This document shows positions 25,901-35,424 of a stretch of DNA of 64,000 bases, piece by piece; the first letter of the stretch is position 1, and each line of letters opens with the position of its first letter. The stretch spans positions 10,168,001 to 10,232,000 of the forward strand of contig OZ017803.1 of NCBI GenBank assembly GCA_963969395.1. The letters are read 5' to 3'. The notes beneath the pieces are model-generated. The model worked only from the letters and a program-made list of their open reading frames with translations, was not told where the DNA came from and made no database searches. Source of the DNA: Pseudoscleropodium purum. Lineage: Eukaryota > Streptophyta > Bryopsida > Hypnales > Brachytheciaceae. Both the position numbers and the translations under genes were made by a program.

Positions 25901-26590
25901 GTTTGCTTACAACAATTCAATCCACTCAGGAATAGGTCTTTCACCATTTTACGCCACTTATAGGTACCACCCATCGTTATTAATTGCTACACCTACAACT
26001 TCAAGTGTTTCGGTAGCAAAGGATAGGATTCGACTTCTAAAAGAAATACATGAAGAGATAAAGACTATAATCAAAATAGCAGGAGACCAAACAAAGTTCA
26101 ACTATGATCGAGGGGTGCAATTGCAACCGTCATTTCAGATAGGTGATAAAGTCTTACTTTGACACAATAATATTTCTATGACTGTGCCCACTAAAAAATT
26201 GGCATCCAAGTTTTTGGGACCATTTCTCATTATTGCTAAACTATCTGATTTGGTTTATCGACTTCGACTACCAAAGGCTCTTCGTATATACAATGTGTTC
26301 CATGTATCGTTGCTAGAAAGGTATTGACCTGATACCATCTCAGGTTGACAACAGAGACCGCTGCCACCTATTGTGACTCCAAAAGGCAATATTGAGTGGA
26401 AGGTGAACAAAATTTTGGATTCTTGACGCATAGGACAATGGAAAAAACTCTAGTATTTGGTTGCTTGGGAGGGATATGGGCTTGAGAAGAATTCATGGGA
26501 ATCAACTGGAAACTTGTACAATGCTCCAAATGTTGTAGCTGACTTCTACAGGCGTCATCTACAAGCGGCTGAACAAGATGATTCAATGAT
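22990..26590 (+). pseudogene. Degenerate pol (protease, RT, RNase H, integrase, chromodomain)
   Basis: A protease remnant near 23025-23070 reads DLGATDIFM where DSGA(T/S) is usual. RT begins near 23640 and includes DLPNHSGLDMKI, IDYKNLNKVT, LDIRQAYHQVRM, VMPFGLTNA and, after a stop at 24171-24173, the YLDDIL box (near 24220). RNase H follows (near 24640-24990). Integrase from about 25320 has an HX..HX..CX2C zinc region (YVDGCDLCQRL) and the catalytic core with a TVDFI motif and DRGP. After further stops, a chromodomain with YLVAWEGYG and SWE (near 26450-26500) ends the frame. Multiple in-frame stops show that it is inactive. Confidence 0.9.
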
Positions 26591-26608
26591 GCACGAACTT
26601 CATACCTT

Positions 26609-26622
26609 GAAAGGAGGGGATA
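26609..26622 (+). other. Polypurine tract of the retrotransposon
   Basis: AAAGGAGGGGATAA lies directly upstream of the TG that opens the 3' LTR, the expected place for the plus-strand primer. No convincing primer-binding site was found after the 5' LTR. Confidence 0.6.
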
Positions 26623-26623
26623 A

Positions 26624-27039
26624 TGTCATGATTACGTCGCTCCAAGTTGGACAAGGTTCTATGATGGATGGGGAGCGGTTACTCCTAATAGGAGAGGAAG
26701 TGGTTATTCCTAGTTGGTTAACGAAGCATGAATTAAAGCTCGGTGAGGGAGCAATGTCCCTCACTTGACATACATTAATATAAGAACTATTCCAAACGAC
26801 GAGTCCTTGGTACCAATGCCTCCTTGAATTGATTCTATGGTTGCTTCTTGATTGGCATGTGTATTCTTGTGTTCTTTACGTATCATGATTGACTGTATGC
26901 ATATTATTATTGTTTTATAGATTGAGTTCTCTTGAGGGAGACATGGGTTTGGCATAGGTGCATTAGAGAGTAGAAATCGGATTGGAAATCCACTGGAAAG
27001 CATTAGCAAGATGCCCGCTTTGGATCCCGAGTCTTAACA
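26624..27039 (+). repeat. 3' LTR
   Basis: Starts TGTCATGATTACG and ends CTTAACA, i.e. TG...CA. Aligns end to end with the 5' LTR. Confidence 0.9.
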
Positions 27040-28512
27040 TTGCACTTCAATTCAAAAGTCATCCTATTTGTATCACTATGCACCAAACTTGCATCAATAA
27101 TGTACATTTCAGATTTTCAAATATAATCTATCCAAAATATTAAATATACACAAATCACAATCTCCTCTATTATGTGCTCATCTATACAATTTTTCATTTT
27201 TATGTTCTTTGTAAACCAAATGATCAAACATCTTTTCAATGAAACCTTGCAGGATGAAGTTTTGGATGTTACTACTAAATTGCAACATGCTCACTTCTAG
27301 TTGATACTCTATAGATAGATACTAGGGGTTGTCACACTTCCCTCCATTTTCAATCTTCAAAGAAAGAGGACAAGACATTCTTTACTTGAGTTGCAAAAAG
27401 CCCATTCTCTAAAGATTGGGAATTTTTTTTCCTCCTCTAGGAGTGAAGGGTAGGCATGAAGATTGAGAAACTGTAGAGATTGAGAAGCCATGGAGAAGAT
27501 TTACAAGTTGTGTCCATTCTTGTTTGTCACACCTTCATGGAGACAAGCTCCTATGGACTCCTCTTTTCACTCCACACCTTCTCATTCTTCACATAAGTTT
27601 CTTTCTTGGAGAAACTGTGACAAACCCCAGTGACTACAAAGAGGTGCAAATAATCACACTGCACAAATACAATCTCTTTCCCTTATATCAAAACCTTCGC
27701 TTATATAAAAGCTCAGCTCAGACTGTTAATTTGTACATTCTGCAAGTGTCGAAGTCTCCATCTCTCAGCGTGTATTCAATCCTCCATCTCTCAAGATTCC
27801 AAGCTCACAAATTCACGTCTGTGCGTCCACAAGTCGAACGAAATCCAAACCCTAACCTCGAATTGAATATCGAGGTCTCGACAAGAACCAGAATCGCCCA
27901 GCGAGTTCCTGCCGAAGTGCACACATAGTCACTCACGAATCCTGAAGCAAGAGATCTGTTATGGACAGCCCAAGGAGCCAGAAATCCCTAAACCCTAGAC
28001 CACCGTCCAGCCTGCATGGAAATCTCGTGACGAGTTTCAAAGGTCATGTCGAGCTCTTGATCACCACGACACAGTCATGTTGGTTTCATCTTCGGAGAAG
28101 AATCAGGCCATTCTCCATTCCACATTGCCATCAGCATCGTCTGACACATGACCAAGGTACCGCTGACAACCACCATCTCTCGCTCATTCACCGATGATCT
28201 AGGTTCCTTCTACTTTACACCTTCGAACCCTCATAACTTCATCATTTTCGTAATAGTGAATACACGCTCGGAATTCACGAAACTCCTGTGCTGACGTTCT
28301 CTTTCACGTTGAGCCAGAGGGCTCACATATACACAAAAAACAACGTCAATTATTACATCAGAACAATGTAAACTGAAAGTTTAGGGTTTAGCGATGCTTA
28401 GCAACAATGCTTGCATTGCGATTTATCAAATTATTAATACATTAGGGGATGGAGAGTATCCAATACGAGCTCACAGAAACCACGACAGAGTACAAGCGGA
28501 CAAAGAAACAGT
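27040..28512. other. Intergenic region between the retrotransposon and OEP16
   Basis: No gene recognised. From about 27700 to 28330 the GC content is higher and several telo-box-like AAACCCTA motifs occur (near 27848, 27990 and, reversed, 28380), as often seen near plant transcription starts. Open frames of 134 codons (27524-27928) and 78 codons (27961-28197) have no recognisable domain, and I do not call them. Confidence 0.4.
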
Positions 28513-29600
28513 CTACAAATAGCGAAACAACTCGTTAGCGGTGGCGATGGCTCCCCCCGTGATGGCCGTCTTGATCACTTTCTGCTTATCCAAGTGCTTG
28601 TCGCCCATGGTGAGAATTGCACCCGTGAGGGCCCCTCCCAGAGTGGCATTCGTCCAGTGCCGCCGTCCCCGCACGCGATGAACCCCATACTCCAGACCTG
28701 AATCCACAAACTCAGTACACACGTCCCATGAACGTCAAGCATCCCCACAATCACAAAGGCAGAAGTACACAACCCTGTGTCCAACACTCTGTAAGAAACC
28801 AAACCCTACATCGGCACAGAATTCAATCTCCAATCGACTGTCCAAAGCTCACAAGCCGACACATGATTCTCCATAACGAATGGAGAATCCAGCAAGCAAG
28901 CAAACCCTACCGGAGGAAATCCTATGAATGTCGACAGCATCCCAGCACTTGACATCTCATCCCGCATCCCAACAATCGACAATTGACGGCATGAGTTCTG
29001 ACAATCACAAACTCCAACCCTAGTATGCAACTCAACATAATCAATCCACTTCCCTTGACCTCTTCACCAAAAACAAATGCTAGAATATTGTCATCTCGTT
29101 CTGTTATATCTAACATCTTCGAATACTTTGAGGAGTACAAATATACATTCCCTCTCGTTAAATGTTGGGCGATTTCAACACTCTGTAAATCACTAAGCCC
29201 TAATCCAGCACAGAATTTGAAGTCCGCGTACTCCAATCGACTGTCCAAAGCTCACAAGCAGAAACACGAACTTGAGCATCCCATCAAGAATGGTGAATCC
29301 AGCAATCCAGCAACCAAGCAATCAAGTCATCAATCCAAACATACCGCAGTAAACCCCAGCCACAAGACCCCATTGAAACGATTCGTGAGCAGCCTTCTTC
29401 ACCATGACCTCCAAGTCCCGCTTGCTCACACTCTCCTTCTGGAACATCTTGAACGCTTCCTGCGTGGCCGCGTGCGCCGCCCCCACGGGCGCCACCTTGA
29501 GGAATCCGTTCACCGTGGAGTTCAAGATCGGGTTGCCCATGTCCACCACCAAGTCCACCGTCGGGGACTCCGCCCTCACGTGGAAATTCTGGTAAGGCAT
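28513..29600 (-). CDS. Plastid outer envelope pore protein 16 (OEP16)
   Basis: Complete two-exon gene, 146 residues, close to the ~148 of Arabidopsis OEP16-1. Exons: 29345-29600 and 28513-28697, joined in phase 1 through a GT-AG intron of 647 bp. Recognisable family features are the DMGNP motif near residue 20, a middle segment WGLVAGVYCGLEYGVHRVRG, then HWTNATLGGALTGAIL and a C-terminal TAITGGAIATANELF. OEP16 belongs to the Tim17/Tim22/Tim23/PRAT family. It is an alpha-helical, cation-selective amino-acid channel of the chloroplast outer envelope, linked to amine and amino-acid export and to protochlorophyllide oxidoreductase A import. Four membrane helices are expected. The start at 29598-29600 is the only sensible ATG. 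Subtype (16-1, -2 or -4) cannot be decided by eye. Confidence 0.93.
28779..29320. repeat. Direct duplication inside the OEP16 intron
   Basis: Two segments of about 130-140 bp (28779-28910 and 29178-29320) share ACACTCTGTAA, GCACAGAATT and the long identical run CTCCAATCGACTGTCCAAAG followed by CTCACAAGC, and later GAATCCAGCAA. The offset is about 400 bp. The second copy reaches the first exon's donor region. It looks like an intron-internal segmental duplication. Confidence 0.75.
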
Positions 29601-31178
29601 CTTCCTTGCCCGAACTTTTGAGCTGCAAAGATACCCGTTTCTAGTAATCCAACAACCTCACCACCACCACCACCAGAGCTTTTCCTACTCCACCTGCACG
29701 AACCCATAATTTCATTCAGTCAGGGTCCCTCTCCCGGCACCCCAAAATACCCCTGGCGAGGAATGTCAAACAGCAGACCCAACAGAAGTGCAGCTTTTCA
29801 GAGCTACCCTAAGGGGCTTACAGAAAATTCCCACCTGGCTGGGAGTTGATCTCAGTGGAGCAGAGAGATCGAGGAGCTGGAACAAATCGTTGCAGCAGAA
29901 ACACACTGTCCAGATGACTGCTACAGCAGCAGCAGATCCACTGACACGAAAAGCCTACGAGCTAGAACAAACGATCCTCCAGCTTCGAAAAGCTTTCGTT
30001 TCCGTTGTTCCCGACGTCGCCAGATCCCTATCTCAACAGAGTTCGAGAAATGCGAAGTGTGCGCCGGGGCGTGTGTGGTGGTGAGCTTGCAATTGAAGAA
30101 GAAGAAGGAAACGGTGAACAGTGAGTGAGCAGGTCCACAGGAAGGAATTGGAATCATTGATTGTTTATTATTATTTCGTAGTGGAGTGGATCGATGAGTG
30201 GTGGAGAGACGGAGGCATGGACAAAGCATGGTGGGATGCTACGGCACGGACGGCACGGACTGGCTCCTCCTCTTCCCCTTTTTCCACACCACTCCCCCGA
30301 CACTTGGAAGAAGAAACGACGAAAGTAAGGTAAGAGCACCTAAATCTGACCTTTTGGTAATACCGTCCCATCTAAGGTACAGTAGTGTGCTCTTAAAGCG
30401 ACCTTTTAGAGTTGATTGCATTTTGGGAGAAGCTAAACTCCTTGAAACAATTTTTAATGAATTTTAGTAGGAAGAAAAATGGAATTGGCATCTAACCCAA
30501 GTCATTTCATATGTTTTGGACTTTTGTAGAATTAGTTATGAATTTTTGAAGTTGAAAACATAGTGGTCACTGAAAGTGACCCCTTCTTGAAAATATACAC
30601 TTTTGATACATTGAAGATAGTAAAAGGTACCTATGTGTTAGCGGACGCTTTTAAAGTAGGGTTGCTTCTACAGCACCCTACTTCAGATTCTTGCCTAAAA
30701 ATGTAAGATAAATGTATCAATAGCCAATCATTAAAGCAATTTTGGAGTAGATCATGAGCAATAGAAGGTAGTGGAAATCTTTCACATGTAGAAAGACAGG
30801 AAATATAGGGATTCAATTTTTTTTTTTTAATTTTATATCCGAAATTGAAATTATTGTGATTTTTGGAGAGGCAAAAAATGCATTTCACTAGTAGCCAATG
30901 TCTAGAGTCTTCCAATTTTGATCATAGTTGAATTACTTTCTTGCTTACTACTTCTTGCTTTCTTGCTCACTAGTTTGGGATATGTGTCATCACAATATTA
31001 GTGCCAACATTGACAAGGACCAAAAAAAACACATTCCAAGCTTTGATTAGAAATTTGTTTCAATCTTAATTGAAAATAGGTGCCTCCTACAAGTTGGGTA
31101 TTGGGCGTAGTTGGCAATTGGTACAGTTACCTTAGAGTTGTATGGTTTTGCTTTTGTTTTTGTAAGAAGAAAAAACTA
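29601..31178. other. Upstream region of OEP16 and repeat-rich spacer
   Basis: About 29601-30330 is the likely promoter and 5' untranslated region of OEP16 (moderate GC). An open frame on the plus strand at 29788-30084 has no recognisable domain. From 30325 the DNA is AT-rich. A segment beginning GTAAGGTAAGAGCACCTAA is present at 30325-30392 and again at 31436-31500. A segment near 30607-30710 resembles one near 15610-15680 (words GTACCT, AGTGGAC/AGCGGAC, GTTGCTT). Confidence 0.45.
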
Positions 31179-31435
31179 CTCCCTCCATTTGGAAATGGGA
31201 TTGTCTAATTTTAATGTCATATTTTTATTAAGGTTATTTTGAGTAGGTCATATGGAGACTTCCTTGTGGCTGATTTTATCTATATTGTAATGAACATGTG
31301 CATTGTTCTTTAGTGATTATGGTGACATAAAATTTGTAATTTTTCTTTGATTATGATTTTTAATATATGATTGATGAAATTGGCATAAAAACAATCTCGA
31401 GAAAATTATAGACAACCATTTTGGGATAAAGGGAG
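31179..31435. mobile_element. Stowaway-like (Tc1/mariner) MITE, 257 bp
   Basis: Begins CTCCCTCCATTTGG and ends with GGGATAAAGGGAG, flanked on both sides by TA. The ends form the imperfect inverted repeat typical of Stowaway MITEs (consensus CTCCCTCCRTTTC...). Inner terminal words ATTGTC and GACAA also pair. There is no coding capacity. It sits inside the spacer repeat whose copies flank it. Confidence 0.82.
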
Positions 31436-34400
31436 TAAGAAAGTAAGGTAAGAGCACCTAACTTTGACCTTTTTGCAATATTGTCCCATCTAGATACTTG
31501 CCTAAAAATGTAGAATTTTTTAATTTTCTTCAATTTATTTTCAATTTTAATCTCTAAAGGATTAAGCTACGTTATTTTTGGCAACATAGCAAATTTTGAC
31601 AATTCACTATGAATGGAATTTTTATTTTTTTTGTTGAAATTTTCACACATTTTCCCAAGGAGTAGCTTCAAGGCCCAATAATTTTCATAACTTTTGACTA
31701 CATGGTTAAAAAGTTATTGCATGATATGCCATTTCATTTCTCAGCGGGCAATTTAAAACATTCTTTGAAAATCACTTTTTTAAGAAATAAAAATTTGAAA
31801 TTGGTTTCTAAACTTATATGTATGTGAAAAGTTTAGAATCATTCTATTTTGATTAATGAGATGAAAGTTATGAGGAGTTTTAGTTTATGGGTAGTTATGG
31901 AATTTCTATTCTAAAATAAGCTTTGATTCTACTTACTATTTTTTCCTATATATATTGTAGAATTTCAAATGTTTTGAAAATTTTCAAGCATATATCCAAA
32001 TTACCTTGAAGAATGAATCCAAAGACTAACTACCATTTTGGATTTCCATACAAATGTGATCTTATGAAGTGCAAGTGCCCAATTTTTTATTTGACCAAAA
32101 AAATGAATTTTGTCAATTCAAACATTAATATCTTGCAATCTACATGGTGAAAAGTTCTAAAAAATTTCCAAATCTTTTCAAACTAGTGTACAATAAGATC
32201 CTATACATGCATGTGTCCAAAAATACTTTTTTTTTCTAAAATTTTGTATTTGTACTAGAATTGGATAGTTTTGGAACGTTTTGGGTGAAAACGTAGTCAA
32301 AAACCTTTAGACGTTAATTTTAATTTTATCATTTGGGAGAAGAAGACAACTATTTCTTCAATAATCATGTGATATGCGGGTGATACCTAGTGATATCTAT
32401 ATCAAAAATAGATGATATCTAAATAAAATTTGGCTATTGGTCTTCAAATATATTACAAATTTGGCTATTTTGACTATAAGAAAATGAAAATTTTCTCTAC
32501 AAAAATATAGCCAAAGTCTTGATTGTAGACAAATGGTGAAAAATTGTGGGTAAAAATCCTACTAGAGCCTTCGTATATGAGAGCCTTGGGTTGCTATGGA
32601 GTAAACTTGGTTTCAACATTGAGGTGAAAATTTACATTGCCTTTTATTATTCTTGAACATGTGCAAATCACTTGAATGGTCGACAATGGATGGTTCTACT
32701 ATAAGAGTTTGTTCATCTCAAATCCCACATCTTACTTCAAAGAGTAAAGACTCCATATAAATGTTTTTTTTTTCTTCTAATAAAATTTTATGACATCTCA
32801 CAATAAATGACCTCTAGTATACATTGAAACTCACCTGCCACCCCAGTTTCTCATTAGTTCTCCCCCTCCTCTCTCAAAAAATTTGTGAGCCATTGATTTT
32901 TTTGAAAAAAAATGCTTACCATCAAAATTGACGTTGATTTCTCAAAAAATCACAAGATGTTGATCTCGTGAAATTTAATCTGAGCCGTTCAAATATAAAA
33001 TACAAATACAAATATTGAATACGGGTACGGGTACTAGATATGAGTACTAAATACGTGTACTGAATACGGATATAGTATTGGATATGGGATCAATTGTCCC
33101 ATATTGTTTGTGAAGAACTTTGATTCTGAAGATTACAAGAGGGGGTGGGGGTGAGGGGGGGTGAGATAAAAAATTTTAAATCAAATTCTAAATGATAGGT
33201 GGGGGTGAGTGGGGGTGGTAAAATAAAAATTGAGGGGGGGAGTGCATTGTGACACAAAGTGTCACTATACACCTTGAGTGCCTAGTAACTACATTTAATG
33301 ACATTCCTTAAAATATTCTTCAATGAAGTGAGAGTAATGAAGGGAGTACTATTTTCTAGAAAAATGTTGTTGCATACTTATATAAGGAGGTCAAATCTAT
33401 ACTACATACCTAATAGTAGACTATACTAAAGAGAGTGACTTGTATTTATTATTTAAGTATACATAAATTAGAATTATGAATAAATGACTAGGTTCATATA
33501 TGGGGGGTTATGTATATTTTGGTCTTATTAATTTAGAAAAAAACATGGTATGCATGAGAGTGAATTAATGTGTGGAGAAAACAAAGATTGAGTGCAATGG
33601 TAGCCATTTGATGTTTGCAAAATCTCAAATTAAATGGTCTAGTGAAGTATCTAAAATTGGTATGTTTACAAAAATTATGGCACTATAAAAGAAAAGGGTG
33701 TTTTAAGTGAGGTTTGGTATATATTCAAATATTGCATTTTAAAGTGCATTAGAATCTATTTTTGTTTGCAAATATTATCCAACAAAATAATTTATATTTT
33801 ATAATAAAAAATGTGTTTAATTGCTATTTAAGTCAATTGAGGGTGTACTTTTCTTAACCTCTAAATGTCCATGCATCCATTATGTAGATGTGACTTGGTC
33901 AAGTTGATTGTAACTTTGATTTAAATGAAGAAAATGAATCTCGATAAGATCATTTTAAACTTTTGTTTTATTTATTTATTATTGAAAAAATTAAAAAATT
34001 CAAAGAATTATTATGATTTCAAGCTACATGCATTAGAGTCCAAATAATATAATATTCTGTGTTTTTTAGTAATTATTTATCTTTAAAAATGATTTGTAAA
34101 TTTAAAGTACAAAATTAGTTCTTTCATTCTAACCTTCATTTATGGTGAAATCTCAGATTATTCTAATGTAAATTCTAATTAATATAATTCTATTTCGACC
34201 TTTTCCTTTAGCAAATTGCACTAATTTTGTCTCCATTAAAATCATTGAAAAAAAATCATCAATATTGAATACATTGTTTTACTAGAAAAATATTATTATT
34301 TTAAATTAATTATATGCTCTATAAAAAAAAAATTTAGTTTGATAGTGGAATTTGACTTGAAGGTCTTTATGAAAGGTGTTGTTTGTTGGAGGAAAAATGT

Positions 34401-34805
34401 TTAGGTGAAAAAAAAAAATAATGATAGAAATTTTTTTACACAATCTCCATTTCTACTCATACCTTTCAAAAAATTTCAAATTTATTTGAACTATTTTTCT
34501 ATTTTTATTTATTTATTTATACTTCTGCTACAAAAATAATAACCATGAAATTTTTTTATAGTGTTAGATAATTCATAGTTTCATGTGAGAAAAATATAAG
34601 ATTGTTGTGTAAACACAATTAATAGACCAAATTTAACTCAAACACAATGTTTGACCATTTGGTAATGGATCTTATCTTTGAGGGATTGAATGTAAAATCT
34701 AGCCCTCTTAATTTAGCATCTAGCATTTTATGACTTCAACAATCTAATTCAAAACCTTTGATTCTAGAATTCAAAATTTTCAAATATATAGTTTTGTTAT
34801 TCATA
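31436..34805. other. AT-rich intergenic DNA, no gene seen
   Basis: Includes a dispersed repeat copy at 31605-31790 (partner at 14829-15010), G-rich short repeats near 33139-33240 (GGGGGTGAG type) and a run of near-repeats of TACGGGTAC/TACGTGTAC around 33015-33080. No supported coding sequence. Confidence 0.45.
31605..31790 (+). repeat. Dispersed repeat copy (partner at 14829-15010)
   Basis: Same ordered words as the partner copy, beginning TCACTATGAATGGAATTTTT and running through AGGAGTAGCTTCAAGGCCCA. Orientation is the same. Confidence 0.6.
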
Positions 34806-34908
34806 GAACAAAGGAACATATTATTTATCATAAACTATTTTGAAAATTTGAAAACTATGTATTTGAAAATTTTCAAATTCTATGATAAATAATATGTTCC
34901 TTTGTTTC
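34806..34908. repeat. Long near-perfect inverted repeat (hairpin, ~45-bp arms)
   Basis: The left arm starts GAACAAAGGAACATATTATT and the right arm ends AATAATATGTTCCTTTGTT, its reverse complement. The inner parts (ATTTATCATA, then TTTGAAAATTT) also pair with few mismatches around a short centre near 34857. The transcript would fold into a stem of about 45 bp. It lies about 500 bp upstream of the NTAQ1 start. Confidence 0.8.
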
Positions 34909-35424
34909 CTTTGTATATAATTTGGTAAAAGAAAATGGAACAAAGCTCCAAATCCACCCCCCCTTTCCAAGGTTTCCTTATTCAAAATTTTGAATTTTGC
35001 TTCCCCAGAACCAGAATTACATCAAATGCACAGGAACTCAAGCTCTTCAAAGGGGTTTAGGGTTTGCCGATGAACCCCAGCGATGGTTTTCAACGAAGAT
35101 TCCAACGAAGAATCCACTATCTGTGAACATTGATGTCCTCAGTCCTCACCGCAAGCTCTTCACAATCTTTGCACATTGCAGGAATTCGTAATTTGATTTG
35201 TGAATCTGGTTTGTAAGCTTCGACAATGGTCTTATGTTTTCGTGGCATACACTTTCTTTTCTGGAGTGAATGTCGTTTTCTGGGTTGAATCTGAGGATGC
35301 TTTATTCCATTGACAGAAGAAAAACAGCAAATCATTGTGGATCCATGTCGAAGCGGGGTGATTTGTTGAAGTATTGAAGCATTTGAAGAGATCGACGAGG
35401 AGGCGGGTCAGGGGTTTGGGAGCT
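34909..35424 (+). other. Probable promoter and 5'UTR of NTAQ1
   Basis: Composition rises in GC from about 34990. A telo-box-like TTTAGGGTTTG occurs near 35057. No upstream coding exon was identified; the 64-codon frame at 34997-35191 is not recognised. Confidence 0.35.

Larger units (their letters stand above)
20939..27039 (+). mobile_element. Decayed Ty3/gypsy LTR retrotransposon with chromodomain (chromovirus), 6.1 kb
   Basis: Full-length element with two LTRs (20939-21353 and 26624-27039) and a near-perfect 5-bp target duplication (TTGTA at 20934-20938, TTGCA at 27040-27044). The internal order is gag with zinc knuckle, aspartic protease remnant, reverse transcriptase, RNase H, integrase, then a C-terminal chromodomain; protease-RT-RNase H-integrase is the Ty3/gypsy order, and the chromodomain marks the chromovirus branch. 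A purine-rich tract lies just before the 3' LTR. My hand comparison of the LTRs gives about 33 differences in 416 positions (~92% identity), mostly C/T and G/A transitions. Several in-frame stops (for example 24171-24173, 24682-24684, 25875-25877) make it non-coding today. A hAT-like MITE is nested in gag. Confidence 0.93.

Noticed and set aside
27524..27928. 134-codon plus-strand open frame
   Set aside because: No family resemblance, no convincing splice or start context; the region looks like promoter or repeat flank.
29788..30084. 98-codon plus-strand frame opposite the OEP16 upstream region
   Set aside because: No recognised domain; overlaps the likely OEP16 promoter and leader.
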